A stretch of DNA of 64,000 nucleotides from Paenibacillus sp. GM2 (GCF_900069005.2 NZ_LN831279.1:2994961-3058960), one strand, 5' to 3'; positions 48,611 through 57,659 are shown, counted from the stretch's first letter. The notes: generated by a model from the sequence alone, not told the origin. A program made the numbers and translations.

Positions 48611-48955
48611 ATGCGATTAGCCGTATATTGTGATTTCATCTCGGAAGGGATACATCCACTTCAGCTTATTATTCAGCCTGATCCGGGCGAATTGGACTGG
48701 GACGAGGTTCTCTATCTCCCCTTATCCGGTCCTTTTGAACCGTTCGAAGCGGAACAATTCGGCGACCTGATCGGCGCTTCCGTCCTGCTTGAGGATCTTG
48801 TTATCAGTCACGAAGAACCGGAGCAAATAGGCATACGGCTTCCCCAGATAACCTCACGTTACCCGGAAGCCGACATCTCTCTGCTTATTTTGCAAATTGC
48901 CGATGTCGAAGAAGTGTTAGGCTACCGCTGGGAGCAGGCCAATTTATCGATTTGA
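48611..48955 (+). CDS. Small acidic protein of unknown function next to immA-like gene
   Basis: A 114-residue acidic protein (MRLAVYCDFISEGIHPLQLI, VLYLPLSGPFEPFEAEQFGD). Its start lies three bases after the protease stop codon, so the two are translated together. No family is recognised; a modulator of the protease is possible but unproven. The region 48956-48980 then leads to the LacI operator. Confidence 0.7.
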   Translation: MRLAVYCDFISEGIHPLQLIIQPDPGELDWDEVLYLPLSGPFEPFEAEQFGDLIGASVLLEDLVISHEEPEQIGIRLPQITSRYPEADISLLILQIADVEEVLGYRWEQANLSI

Positions 48956-48980
48956 CTTGCTGCCTTGCTTAGACATAAAA

Positions 48981-48994
48981 TGAACACGTTAACA
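48981..48994. promoter_or_regulatory. LacI-type operator upstream of the uxa regulator gene
   Basis: TGAACACGTTAACA; 13 of 14 bases match the sites at 50391 and 50519. It also shares ACATAAAATGAACACGT with the 50391 site. A 240-bp repeat element now separates it from the regulator gene. Confidence 0.65.
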
Positions 48995-49235
48995 TGTCCG
49001 CTTTTGATTACGAAGCAACACCGGGAGTTTATTCGGCACCGAATCTTGAACTCACCTGGGTCTAAGCGAAGGCTTACGAAGTTATGTTTCCTGCGGAAAC
49101 ATCTTAGGTGCTCACGTACAAACTACAAGCAAGATGCTTACGAGGCCGTTTTCTACGAAAACGTGCAGCCCCGCTCCTCATACCCTAGCTTCATCCAACC
49201 TTCTCGGTGCTGAAAAGCGGCCTTTTTGAACACAC
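48992..49235. mobile_element. MITE-like repeat, copy 2
   Basis: About 240 bases that match copy 1 (14600-14780) at both ends and in the middle: CGCTTTTGATTACG, CACCGAATCTTGAACTCACC, GTGCTCACGTAC, CCCTAGCTTCATCCAACC, CTTTTTGAACAC. It has an extra internal piece of about 60 bases with small inverted repeats. No coding capacity. It sits between the operator at 48981 and the lacI-type gene. Confidence 0.65.
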
Positions 49236-49262
49236 TACTATATAATAAATTAAGAGGTACAT

Positions 49263-50270
49263 ATGATTACGATAAAAGATATTGCCCGGGTTGCCGGTGT
49301 CTCCCACACAACTGTATCCAGGGCGCTGAATGGCAATCCGTTAATTAAGAAGGAAACTCGCGACAAAATTGAAAAAATCGCTGCCGAGCTTAACTATGTT
49401 CCCAACTTCAGCGCCAAGAGCCTGGTCACAAGAAAATCCTACACGATCGGTCTGTTCTTCTCCTCCATCGACCATGGCACATCGGAGAGCTTCCTCGTTG
49501 ACGTGATCAAGGGCATCAAGCATGTGCTTGATGAGAACTACAACCTGTCGGTTAGCGGTATCGATAGCATCCAGCATCTGGACAGCATCTCTCCCCAGCG
49601 CTTCGATGGCATTCTCGTCATTAGCCAGAGCGATGCGGACAATACCTTTATTTATCATGTCAAAAAGGCCAACATCCCGTTGGTGGTTCTCAATCGCCAG
49701 CTTGAGGATTCAAGCATCATGAATGTAGTGGCCAGCGACCGAATCGGTGTCAAGGAAGCGATGGAGTACGCGATCTCGCAAGGTCATCGCAGACTTGCCA
49801 TGATTGAGGGCAGGCCTGACTTCAAGTCAGCCTCCGAGCGTAAGCAAGGCTTCATTGATAGCATGCTTGCGAAGCAAATTCCCGTCAAAAGCGAATATTT
49901 TACAGCTGGTGATTACACAGTGGAGAGCGGCTTCAGTGCGATGAACATCCTCTTGTCTTTACCGGAGCCTCCGTCCATGGTGCTCTGCTCCAACGATAAT
50001 ATGGCAATTGGCGCCATGAATGCCTGCTATGCCAGAGGTGTGGCGATTCCGGAGCAAATGTCGCTGATCGGTTTTGACGATATTGTCTTTGCCAAGTACA
50101 CCAACCCTGCCCTAACGACAATTCATAGACCGATCGCGGATATTAGCAAATTAGGAACGCAGAAATTAATTGAACTGATGAACGCCCCTAAGGAGACGTC
50201 AACTGAACAGTTATTCGTCAAGACGCAATTGATAATCCGTCAGACGGTCGCAAGCCTCCAAGAAATATAA
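49263..50270 (+). CDS. LacI-family regulator of the uxa operon
   Basis: A 335-residue LacI-family repressor: helix-turn-helix ITIKDIARVAGVSHTTVSRA and LNGNPLIKKETRDKIEKIAAELNY at residues 2-50, then a periplasmic-binding-type sensor domain (SYTIGLFFSSIDHGTSESFL, LIGFDDIVFAKYTNPALTTI). It is adjacent to uxaB-uxaA-uxaC, and three 14-bp operators lie before it and before uxaB, so it probably controls both. The inducer is likely a hexuronate such as tagaturonate; this is inference. AGAGGTACAT precedes the ATG. Confidence 0.92.
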   Translation: MITIKDIARVAGVSHTTVSRALNGNPLIKKETRDKIEKIAAELNYVPNFSAKSLVTRKSYTIGLFFSSIDHGTSESFLVDVIKGIKHVLDENYNLSVSGIDSIQHLDSISPQRFDGILVISQSDADNTFIYHVKKANIPLVVLNRQLEDSSIMNVVASDRIGVKEAMEYAISQGHRRLAMIEGRPDFKSASERKQGFIDSMLAKQIPVKSEYFTAGDYTVESGFSAMNILLSLPEPPSMVLCSNDNMAIGAMNACYARGVAIPEQMSLIGFDDIVFAKYTNPALTTIHRPIADISKLGTQKLIELMNAPKETSTEQLFVKTQLIIRQTVASLQEI

Positions 50271-50280
50271 GCCTCATCAG

Positions 50281-50325
50281 AAAAGCCTGGGATGACAACT
50301 GAATCCGCTCATCACAGGCTTTTTT
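50281..50325 (+). terminator. Terminator of the lacI-type gene
   Basis: AAAAGCCTGGGATGA pairs with TCATCACAGGCTTTT (one mismatch) and is followed by T residues. Confidence 0.8.
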
Positions 50326-50390
50326 CTAAAGCGCCGTGCTTGTGCCGTCTTTATTTATGTTATTGACTAAAATACGAAGTGAACATAAAA

Positions 50391-50404
50391 TGAACACGTG
50401 AACA
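50391..50404. promoter_or_regulatory. LacI-type operator upstream of uxaB, site 1
   Basis: TGAACACGTGAACA, 165 bases before uxaB. The surrounding ACATAAAATGAACACGT is the same as at 48974-48990. Confidence 0.6.
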
Positions 50405-50518
50405 TTTATTTTCATAGAGCGTCTCTCAAAAGCATTTTTTTAGCTTTTATAGCTGAAAAGTTTTAGATTTCAATTCGTCTGACAGGCTGTCAAACTGATA
50501 TCTTTTTATACGCCAACT

Positions 50519-50532
50519 TGTTAACGTGTGCA
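50519..50532. promoter_or_regulatory. LacI-type operator upstream of uxaB, site 2
   Basis: On the minus strand TGCACACGTTAACA, 37 bases before the uxaB ATG, where it would overlap the promoter. The 50405-50518 stretch between the two sites holds no gene. Confidence 0.6.
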
Positions 50533-50568
50533 TTATTATAGTCATAGCTTAAAGGAGATTGAAATCTG

Positions 50569-51987
50569 ATGGTAAAAACATTATCTCGTGCTAACTATCC
50601 GGACCTCCCCTCCTATCCGGAGCGGATGATCCAGTTCGGTGAAGGGAACTTCATGCGGGCGTTCGTCGAATGGCAATTGCAGCAAATGAACAAGCAAGGA
50701 CTATTTAACGGCAGCGCAGTATTAATTAAACCTCGCAACCGGGGCCTCGGTCCGCAACTGGATGATCAGGATTACCTCTATACCGTGTTAATAAACGGAA
50801 TTATGCAGCAGCAGCTGGTAAACGACCGAGAGATTATAACGAGCGTCAGCCGATTGATCAATCCTTACACACAATACGATGATTTTCTTCAATTAGCTGA
50901 AAATGATGAGCTGGAGTTCATCACCTCGAATACGACGGAAGCCGGGATCGCCTATGATCCTGAGGATCGGCTCGACAATGGCCCGCAAAAGAGCTTTCCT
51001 GGCAAACTGACCGCGCTTCTATATAGACGCTTTGAACTGGGCAAGAAGGGCTTCACTATCATTCCCTGTGAATTGATCGACCGCAATGGCGAGAAATTGA
51101 AAGAAATCGTGTGCCGCTACGGCCAAGAATGGAATTTGGGAGAAGCGTTCCTGAATTGGCTGGATGAGGATAACCTCTTTTGCTGCAGTCTGGTGGATCG
51201 GATCGTCCCTGGTTACCCGCATGACAAGGCTGCCGAGCTTGAACAGGAGCTTGGGTATGAAGACAAGTATATGGTCATGGCCGAACCTTTCCTGCTCTGG
51301 ATCATTGAAGGTCCGGAATGGTTGAAGGAGAGGCTTCCTCTGGCCAAAGCCGGACTTAATGTCAGGGTCACCCAAGACATGACACCTTACCGTGAACGCA
51401 AGGTTCATCTCTTGAATGGTCCGCATACGGCCATGGTTCCACTTGGTTTGCTAGCCGGACTTGAGACGGTTGAGGAGGTTATGACCGATCCGAGCTTCTC
51501 CAGATTTGTGAATTTGTTAATCGAGAACGAGCTGATCCCGATGCTTGACCTCACCAGTGAAGAATTGCGTTCTTACGCCTCTGCCGTGCAAGAGAGATTT
51601 AGGAATCCGTTCATCCGCCATGAATTAACATCGATTTTCTTGAATAGCTTCTCTAAGTTTAAGACTCGCCTGTTGCCTGTTATGCAGAAATACTACCAGG
51701 AAAAGGGACAATGGCCTGAGCTTATCATGCTCTCTTTTGCCGCCCTGCTACTGAGCTACCGAGGAGATCGCCTGTTGCGGCAGGACAGCCCTGAGGTGCT
51801 GGCGATTGTTGATGAAGCGTGGAGGGATCGGGACACCGTAGTCCAGTCCATTCTGAGCAGCAACAACTTATGGGGCGAGGATCTGACTCAGCTTCCAAGG
51901 CTGGAAGAGAGCCTGGAAGAGAGCCTGCGACAGCTCGAAGCAATGGGAAGCCGCGTTGCCCTAGAACATAGGATCGGAGTGAAGTAA
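50569..51987 (+). CDS. uxaB: Tagaturonate reductase
   Basis: A 472-residue polyol dehydrogenase of the mannitol dehydrogenase family, UxaB branch, which reduces D-tagaturonate to D-altronate with NADH. IQFGEGNFMRAFVEWQLQQM starts it with the Rossmann part, and RERKVHLLNGPHTAMVPLGL near residue 270-290 carries the catalytic Lys, Asn and His of the family. AAAGGAGATTGAAATCTG precedes the ATG. The stop is one base from the uxaA start. Operon order uxaB-uxaA-uxaC. Confidence 0.92.
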   Translation: MVKTLSRANYPDLPSYPERMIQFGEGNFMRAFVEWQLQQMNKQGLFNGSAVLIKPRNRGLGPQLDDQDYLYTVLINGIMQQQLVNDREIITSVSRLINPYTQYDDFLQLAENDELEFITSNTTEAGIAYDPEDRLDNGPQKSFPGKLTALLYRRFELGKKGFTIIPCELIDRNGEKLKEIVCRYGQEWNLGEAFLNWLDEDNLFCCSLVDRIVPGYPHDKAAELEQELGYEDKYMVMAEPFLLWIIEGPEWLKERLPLAKAGLNVRVTQDMTPYRERKVHLLNGPHTAMVPLGLLAGLETVEEVMTDPSFSRFVNLLIENELIPMLDLTSEELRSYASAVQERFRNPFIRHELTSIFLNSFSKFKTRLLPVMQKYYQEKGQWPELIMLSFAALLLSYRGDRLLRQDSPEVLAIVDEAWRDRDTVVQSILSSNNLWGEDLTQLPRLEESLEESLRQLEAMGSRVALEHRIGVK

Positions 51988-51988
51988 T

Positions 51989-53476
51989 ATGCAGCCACTC
52001 ATGAAGATGAATCCGCGGGATACAGTCGCCGTAGCTCTACGGCCGATTCAAGCCGGCGATGAATTAGTGCTTGAGGGACAGGTATTTCAAGCGAAGCAAG
52101 ATATTCCCCAGGGCCATAAATTGGCTCTCATCGGATTTAATCCAGGGGATACGATCAACAAGTATGGTTCTCCGATTGGCCGGGCTATGGATACCATTTC
52201 TACAGGGGAATGGGTGCATACGCATAACCTTCAGACCGGACTCTCCGGTGAAGAGACGTATGAGTATCAACCGGATCTTCATCCGGTTATTTATCCAAAG
52301 CGGAACTTGAGCTTCGAAGGCTACGTGCGCAAGAACGGCAAGGTCGGCATTCGCAATGATCTCTACATTGTACCCACTGTAGGCTGTGTTAACGGCATTG
52401 CCGAGCAAATGATAAGTGAATTCAAGCAGCTTCATCCGGACCTAGGCAGCTTCGATAATATTACAGTGCTCAAGCATCCTTACGGCTGCTCGCAGCTAGG
52501 GGACGATCATCGCATGACCCGCAGCATTCTGATGGATGCAGTCAAGCATCCTAATGCAGGTGGTGTACTCGTCTTCGGGCTTGGCTGTGAGAATAATATC
52601 GTCTCTGAATTTCGCAGCCTCTTAGGCGATTATGATGAAGCACGCGTCAAATTCCTTGTCGCTCAGGAAGTCGGAGATGAGGTCTCCGCAGGTCTGGCCC
52701 TATTAGAGAAATTATATGAAGCTGCCAAAGGCGATCATCGACAGCCTGTTCCGATCAGCGAGCTGAACGTTGGTCTCAAATGTGGCGGGTCGGATGGATT
52801 CTCAGGCATTACTGCCAATCCTTTGCTAGGCGCCTTCTCCGATTTTCTTATCTCCCAGGGAGGAACGACGGTGCTGACTGAGGTGCCTGAAATGTTCGGC
52901 GCCGAGAAGATGTTAATGGCACGGGCCGAGAACCGTGAAGTATTTGAGCAGATCGTCTCGCTTATCAACAATTTCAAGCAGTACTTCCTCTCCTACGGAG
53001 AGCCGGTATATGAGAATCCTTCACCAGGCAACAAAGCTGGAGGCATTAGTACTCTGGAGGACAAATCATTGGGCTGTACGCAAAAAGCCGGAACTTCTCC
53101 TGTAGTCGACGTGCTGCAATACGGCGAGAAACTGCGCAAGAAAGGCCTTAGCCTGCTGCAAGCACCAGGCAACGATCTCATCGCTTCCTCTGCCCTTGCC
53201 GCGGCGGATTGCCAGCTTGTATTGTTCACAACCGGACGTGGTACACCGTTCGGCAGCTTCGTGCCGACCGTGAAGATTGCCACGAATAATGAACTGTACG
53301 CCAAAAAAGGACATTGGATGGACTTCAATGCCGGTCCGCTATTGGAGACGCGGATGGAGGATGTGCTGGAGGACTTTATTCACTACATTATTGCCGTAGC
53401 CAGCGGCCAAAAAACACGCAACGAACAAAATGAAGTGCGGGAACTGGCCATTTTCAAAACAGGTGTAACCTTATAA
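51989..53476 (+). CDS. uxaA: Altronate dehydratase
   Basis: A 495-residue UxaA-family altronate dehydratase, iron-dependent, giving 2-keto-3-deoxygluconate from D-altronate. An N-terminal SAF domain (residues 10-100, with HKLALIGFNPGDTINKYGSPIG and HTHNL) is followed by the catalytic part (GRKNGKVGIRNDLYIVPTVGCVN-type start at residue 110, HPYGCSQLGDDH, ECGGSDGFSGITANP-type block here KCGGSDGFSGITANP, and DFNAGPLLE near the end). No KDG kinase or KDPG aldolase follows; those at 10.5-12.3 kb may complete the route. Confidence 0.93.
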   Translation: MQPLMKMNPRDTVAVALRPIQAGDELVLEGQVFQAKQDIPQGHKLALIGFNPGDTINKYGSPIGRAMDTISTGEWVHTHNLQTGLSGEETYEYQPDLHPVIYPKRNLSFEGYVRKNGKVGIRNDLYIVPTVGCVNGIAEQMISEFKQLHPDLGSFDNITVLKHPYGCSQLGDDHRMTRSILMDAVKHPNAGGVLVFGLGCENNIVSEFRSLLGDYDEARVKFLVAQEVGDEVSAGLALLEKLYEAAKGDHRQPVPISELNVGLKCGGSDGFSGITANPLLGAFSDFLISQGGTTVLTEVPEMFGAEKMLMARAENREVFEQIVSLINNFKQYFLSYGEPVYENPSPGNKAGGISTLEDKSLGCTQKAGTSPVVDVLQYGEKLRKKGLSLLQAPGNDLIASSALAAADCQLVLFTTGRGTPFGSFVPTVKIATNNELYAKKGHWMDFNAGPLLETRMEDVLEDFIHYIIAVASGQKTRNEQNEVRELAIFKTGVTL

Positions 53477-53507
53477 AACCAAACTTATAGGATAAAAAGG
53501 AGCCGGT

Positions 53508-54899
53508 ATGATGTTCTTAAATGACGATTTTCTATTAACCACCCCTATTGCGAAAACGCTGTTCCATAACCATGCCAGCAAGATGCCCATTATCGATTAT
53601 CACTGCCATCTTGACCCGCAGGAAATTTATGAGAACAAACCATTTCTAAACCTGACTGAAGCCTGGTTGTCTGGAGATCACTATAAATGGAGATTAATGC
53701 GTGCTAATGGAGTGCCGGAGACTCATATTACAGGCGATGCTTCCGATTATGACAAATTCCTGGCTTGGGCCAGAACGGTGCCAAAGACGATCGGCAATCC
53801 GCTCTACACCTGGACACATCTTGAACTTCGCCGCTTCTTTGGGATCGATGAGTTGCTGAATGAAGAGTCCGCACCACGAATCTGGGAAGAAGTGAACCGC
53901 AAGCTGGCCACAGAATCCTTCAAGCGTCGCAATATCATTAAGAATGCTAATGTGAAAATGATATGCACGACGGATGACCCGGTGGATTCTCTGAGCTATC
54001 ATCAACGTTTGGCCGAAGAGGAGCAGGATTTCAAGGTGTTGCCTACCTTCCGTCCCGATAAAGCGCTGAACATCGATGCCCCGGGCTTCCAGGAATGGAT
54101 TGGCCGCCTGGAGAGCGCCAGCGGGCAGTCGATTTCCTCCTATGCTGAATTGATTCATGCACTCAAGAATCGGGTGGAATTCTTCCATGACAACGGCTGC
54201 CGCCTGTCCGATCATGCGCTTGACGTATTGCAATATAAGGCCGGAGATGCCGAAACCTTAGAAATGATCTTTCATAAAAGAATAGCCGGCGAGGAGCTCT
54301 CAGCGGATGAAATTACGATTTACCGTACAGAGCTGCTGGCTCAGTTAATTGCCTTCTATCGCGAGAAAAACTGGATCATGCAGCTTCATATGCATGCGTA
54401 CCGCAACAATAATACTTCGATGTTGAAGTTATTGGGACCCGATACGGGATATGATGCCTTAAATGATCTGCCGATTACCGAAGCTCTGGCAAAGCTGCTG
54501 GACCGCGCTGAAAGTGAAGCGGGCTTGCCGAAGACCATTTTATATTCCCTCAATCCAAAGGATTACCCTGTGCTGTTGACACTGATGGGCTGCTTCCAGC
54601 GGGAAACTCCAGGCAAGCTGCAGCTCGGTTCCGGCTGGTGGTTCAACGATACCCGCGGCGGGATGCGCCAGCAATTGTCTTTGTTTGCAGAGCACAGCCT
54701 GCTCGCAAACTTTGTAGGCATGCTAACCGACTCGCGCAGCTTCCTGTCTTATACGCGCCACGAATATTTCCGCCGCGTATTGTGCGAGCTGATCGGCGAG
54801 TGGGCAGAGCGCGGCGAAGCGCCTGAAGACCCCGTATTGCTGGGACAGATCGTTGAAGATATCTCCTTCAATAATGCCGCCGGATATTTCGGCTTCTGA
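53508..54899 (+). CDS. uxaC: Glucuronate/galacturonate isomerase
   Basis: A 463-residue UxaC uronate isomerase of the amidohydrolase superfamily; it turns D-galacturonate into D-tagaturonate and D-glucuronate into D-fructuronate. PIIDYHCHLDPQEIYENKPF carries the HxH motif, MQLHMHAYRNNN a further His, LGSGWWFNDTRGGMRQQL and VGMLTDSRSFLSYTRHEYFRR the conserved C-terminal part. AAAAGGAG lies before tandem ATG codons at 53508 and 53511; the second has the better spacing. No uxuA/uxuB genes are here, so galacturonate is the main expected substrate. Confidence 0.95.
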   Translation: MMFLNDDFLLTTPIAKTLFHNHASKMPIIDYHCHLDPQEIYENKPFLNLTEAWLSGDHYKWRLMRANGVPETHITGDASDYDKFLAWARTVPKTIGNPLYTWTHLELRRFFGIDELLNEESAPRIWEEVNRKLATESFKRRNIIKNANVKMICTTDDPVDSLSYHQRLAEEEQDFKVLPTFRPDKALNIDAPGFQEWIGRLESASGQSISSYAELIHALKNRVEFFHDNGCRLSDHALDVLQYKAGDAETLEMIFHKRIAGEELSADEITIYRTELLAQLIAFYREKNWIMQLHMHAYRNNNTSMLKLLGPDTGYDALNDLPITEALAKLLDRAESEAGLPKTILYSLNPKDYPVLLTLMGCFQRETPGKLQLGSGWWFNDTRGGMRQQLSLFAEHSLLANFVGMLTDSRSFLSYTRHEYFRRVLCELIGEWAERGEAPEDPVLLGQIVEDISFNNAAGYFGF

Positions 54900-55039
54900 G
54901 AGGAAGCTAACAATTTATTTTTGATAAGAAGACCTCTGACGAGGCCACTCTAAGATGAGCTATTGCGACGCAAAGGAGCTTTTGTTGCAATATACAATTT
55001 CATCAGTTCACTGGCAACCTATAAATTCAATATCTAGCA

Positions 55040-55162
55040 CGAAGCGATTCAAGAATCGATCTTGACATTGAATCTTGAATTCGTCCCGGCCCAAGCAAAG
55101 GCTTATAATGCAAATGGGAACCATCCACTGCGGTGCTGTCAAAACCAGGCCTTTTGAAACAC
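55040..55162. mobile_element. MITE-like repeat, copy 3 (decayed)
   Basis: A shorter, decayed copy of the 14600 and 48992 elements in the same orientation: GACATTGAATCTTGAATTCG, AAGCAAAGGCTTA and CGGTGCTG...GGCCTTTTGAAACAC can be aligned. It lies after uxaC; 54900-55039 shows no gene. Confidence 0.5.
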
Positions 55163-55182
55163 TTTTTATAACGAATACCATC

Positions 55183-55222
55183 AAGCCCATGAGTTCATCC
55201 TTATTGAATTCGTGGGCTTTTT
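55183..55222 (+). terminator. Terminator after the uxa operon
   Basis: AAGCCCATGA / TCGTGGGCTT hairpin (with inner GTTC / GAAT pairing) followed by TTTAAT. Confidence 0.7.
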
Positions 55223-55292
55223 AATCAGATGTGTACAAAAAATCTGCGGCTTTAAACTATTTCAAAAAATTCTTTACTAACATTTTGTTAGG

Positions 55293-55324
55293 TACTTGAT
55301 TTAGTAAATACGGTGTGTTATATT
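55293..55324 (+). promoter_or_regulatory. Promoter of the FMN reductase gene with a TACT-N6-AGTA dyad
   Basis: TTGATT, 17 bases, TATATT. The -35 box lies inside TACTTGATTTAGTA (55293-55306), an inverted repeat of the kind used by HxlR/YodB-type redox regulators; that link is a guess. About 160 bases of untranslated leader would follow, with no gene. Confidence 0.5.
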
Positions 55325-55484
55325 CATATCGTGATATTAAGACACTTAAAAATAAGATTGTTCATTAGGGATTAAACGTTGTTGATCTGTGAAGAATAGG
55401 CAAGAATGCTTTTCACAGAAGCGGCTATAATTCCTGAAGCAAGTTATTATTTTCATCTATTTAATCTCAGAGGAGGATTTCTCA

Positions 55485-56024
55485 ATGTCCAAGTTAAACA
55501 TCGGTATTATCCTAGGAAGCACACGTGAAGGTCGCTTAAGCCCACAGGTTGGCGAATGGGTGAAGAAAATCGCTGACGAACGCGGAGACGCAAACTATGA
55601 AATCGTAGATATCGCTGACTTCAAGCTTCCATTGCTCGGTGAGGCTGACGCTACAGAACAAGCAACAGCTTGGAATAATAAGCTGAACAGCTTGGACGGA
55701 TTCGTCTTCATCGTTCAAGAATATAATCACAGCATCTCGGCATCTCTGAAGAACGCACTCGACTATGCCCGTGAAGCATGGAACGACAAAGCCGCTGGTA
55801 TCGTGAGCTACGGCTCCGTTGGCGGCGCTCGTGCTGCTGAACATCTGCGCGGCATCCTGGGCGAATTGTCCGTTGCTGACGTACGTGTTCACCCCGCTTT
55901 GTCCCTGTTCACAGATTTCGAGAACTTCTCCGTATTCAAGCCGGCTGATCTTCACCTGACCAACCTTAACGGCATGCTTGATCAAGTTCTTGCATGGAGC
56001 GGCGCTTTGAAAACATTGCGTTAA
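55485..56024 (+). CDS. NAD(P)H-dependent FMN reductase
   Basis: A 179-residue flavodoxin-like NADPH-dependent FMN reductase/quinone reductase. The FMN phosphate loop is IILGSTREGRLSPQVGEWV at residues 7-26, FIVQEYNHSISASLKNALDY carries the P-x-Y-N-type loop, and SYGSVGGARAAEHLRGIL the second flavin-binding part. Such enzymes reduce quinones, azo dyes or FMN. GAGGAGGATTTCTCA precedes the ATG. It is a single-gene unit with its own promoter and terminator. Confidence 0.92.
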   Translation: MSKLNIGIILGSTREGRLSPQVGEWVKKIADERGDANYEIVDIADFKLPLLGEADATEQATAWNNKLNSLDGFVFIVQEYNHSISASLKNALDYAREAWNDKAAGIVSYGSVGGARAAEHLRGILGELSVADVRVHPALSLFTDFENFSVFKPADLHLTNLNGMLDQVLAWSGALKTLR

Positions 56025-56043
56025 TCTTTCTCCCCTAAAGCCG

Positions 56044-56085
56044 AAATCCCCCATTCTCTTCATTTAGAGAGTGAGGGATTTTTTA
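56044..56085. terminator. Bidirectional terminator between FMN reductase and merR genes
   Basis: AAATCCCCCATTCTCT pairs with AGAGAGTGAGGGATTT (bulged), with TTTTATT after it on the plus strand. Confidence 0.75.
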
Positions 56086-56095
56086 TTGAGCCGAC

Positions 56096-56473
56096 TTAAT
56101 GATGGATCGAGAATTTCTCCTTATACATTTGCGGCAAATGATTAATTTTGTATTCAATCGTCTCCAGACTGCGCTGAGTATCTCGGATCTGTTGCTCTAC
56201 ATTATGCTTATGCTGAATCAGAATCTCCAGGCCCTTATCCACGACAGCATCATTATCCATGCAATACTGGATGAAGGTACGAATATCCTTGATCGGCATA
56301 CCCGTATGTTTCAAGCAGCAAATCAAGTCAATCCATTCAATATCCTGATCATGAAATACACGTACACCGTTCTCGCGATCCACAAAAGGGAGCAGTCCCT
56401 CTTTATCATAATATCTGATCGTGTACACGGACAGGTTCGTCTTCTCGGCAACCTGCGAAATGGTATAAGTCAT
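56096..56473 (-). CDS. MerR-family transcriptional regulator
   Basis: A 125-residue MerR-family regulator: TYTISQVAEKTNLSVYTIRY at residues 2-21 is the helix-turn-helix, YDKEGLLPFVDRENGVRVF the wing, and the rest the dimer helix (KHNVEQQIRDTQRSLETIEY). No Cys pair for metal binding is apparent, so the YyaN/AdhR type is likely. The ATG at 56473 follows GGAGGAGAG. It is divergent from the aldo/keto reductase gene, whose promoter carries a MerR-type dyad. Confidence 0.9.
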   Translation of the reverse strand: MTYTISQVAEKTNLSVYTIRYYDKEGLLPFVDRENGVRVFHDQDIEWIDLICCLKHTGMPIKDIRTFIQYCMDNDAVVDKGLEILIQHKHNVEQQIRDTQRSLETIEYKINHLPQMYKEKFSIHH

Positions 56474-56568
56474 TGAAAATCTCTCCTCCATTAAGGCTCC
56501 AGATTTGGATCAAATGCCATAACAATGAACATCCTATACTCAGATAAATTTTCGATCCCATTTGTTAT

Positions 56569-56599
56569 TTGACATAGAGTGAACTCTAGCACTTATCCT
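56569..56599 (+). promoter_or_regulatory. MerR-type promoter of the aldo/keto reductase gene
   Basis: TTGACA and TATCCT are 19 bases apart, and the spacer contains the perfect dyad TAGAGTGAACTCTA (56575-56588). The over-long spacer with a centred dyad is the known mark of MerR-activated promoters. Confidence 0.8.
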
Positions 56600-56634
56600 A
56601 TTATTGTAGAGAATATGAAGGGAGAATGTAAAGC

Positions 56635-57561
56635 ATGAAGTATATTAACATCGCTGGAACAGATTTGAAAGCGTCAAATATAGTTATGGGCAATATGCGC
56701 CTGAAGCAGCTCTCTGTAACCGAGGCGGAGAAGCTGATTCGTACTGCACTGGATCATGAGATTAATTTCTTCGATCACGCCGATATTTACGGACCTTCCT
56801 ATGGGGAATGCGAATCCCATTTCGCCGAAGCGATCCGGATGAACCCGGAAATTCGCGAGCAAATGATTCTGCAGAGCAAATGCGGCATTCGCCCAGGTTA
56901 CTTCGATTTCTCCAAGGAACATATTATCGAAGCAACAGACGGTATTCTGAAACGTCTGAAGACAGACTATCTGGACGTTTTATTGCTCCATCGTCCTGAT
57001 ACATTAATGGAACCGGAGGAAGTTGCTGAGGCATTCGATCAACTGCATAGCAGCGGCAAGGTTCGCTATTTCGGGGTATCCAATCAGACTCCGAACCAAA
57101 TCGAGCTGCTGCAGAAGTACATCCCGCATAAAATCATCGCTAACCAATTGCAGCTTAGCATTACGCATACGCCAATGATTGATTCAGCCATCGCCTTCAA
57201 TATGGATGTCGATCAATCCGTGAACCGCGACAGCGGTATTCTCGAATATTGCCGTTTGAAGGATATTACGATCCAAGCCTGGTCCCCATTCCAAAAAGGC
57301 TTCTTCAACGGACCTTTCCTTGGCGACCTGGAGAATTATCCGGAACTCAACAAGATTATCGACCAGCTTGCCGAGAAATACGGAGTAACCAATACAACGA
57401 TCGCCGTAGCCTGGATTACTCGTCATCCGGCCAACATGCAGGTTGTACTTGGAACAACCAATGAGCAAAGACTTATCGATTCCTGCAAAGGCTCGGACAT
57501 TCCACTTACCAGAGAAGAATGGTACAGCATTTACAAGGCAGGCGGCAAGATTATCCCTTAA
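56635..57561 (+). CDS. Aldo/keto reductase
   Basis: A 308-residue NADPH-dependent aldo/keto reductase, YdhF-like group. NFFDHADIYGPSYGECESHF has the catalytic Asp and Tyr, ILQSKCGIRPGYFDFS the Lys, LLLHRPDTLMEPEEVAEAFD the His, and VVLGTTNEQRLIDSC the NADPH phosphate site. GAAGGGAGAATGTAAAGC precedes the ATG. Under control of the divergent MerR regulator, it probably removes reactive aldehydes. Confidence 0.93.
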   Translation: MKYINIAGTDLKASNIVMGNMRLKQLSVTEAEKLIRTALDHEINFFDHADIYGPSYGECESHFAEAIRMNPEIREQMILQSKCGIRPGYFDFSKEHIIEATDGILKRLKTDYLDVLLLHRPDTLMEPEEVAEAFDQLHSSGKVRYFGVSNQTPNQIELLQKYIPHKIIANQLQLSITHTPMIDSAIAFNMDVDQSVNRDSGILEYCRLKDITIQAWSPFQKGFFNGPFLGDLENYPELNKIIDQLAEKYGVTNTTIAVAWITRHPANMQVVLGTTNEQRLIDSCKGSDIPLTREEWYSIYKAGGKIIP

Positions 57562-57586
57562 CGTACAGTTCCCCAATACGTATATA

Positions 57587-57638
57587 AAAGGCGTCCCTGA
57601 TGTCATTACAGACATCATTGGGACGCCTTTCCTTTTAT
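57587..57638. terminator. Bidirectional terminator between convergent genes
   Basis: AAAGGCGTCCC-T-GATGTC pairs with GACATC-ATT-GGGACGCCTTT; T-rich on the plus strand and A-rich ahead on the other. It ends the aldo/keto reductase and solute-binding protein genes. Confidence 0.85.
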
Positions 57639-57659
57639 TATTAAGCTTTATAAAGGGGT

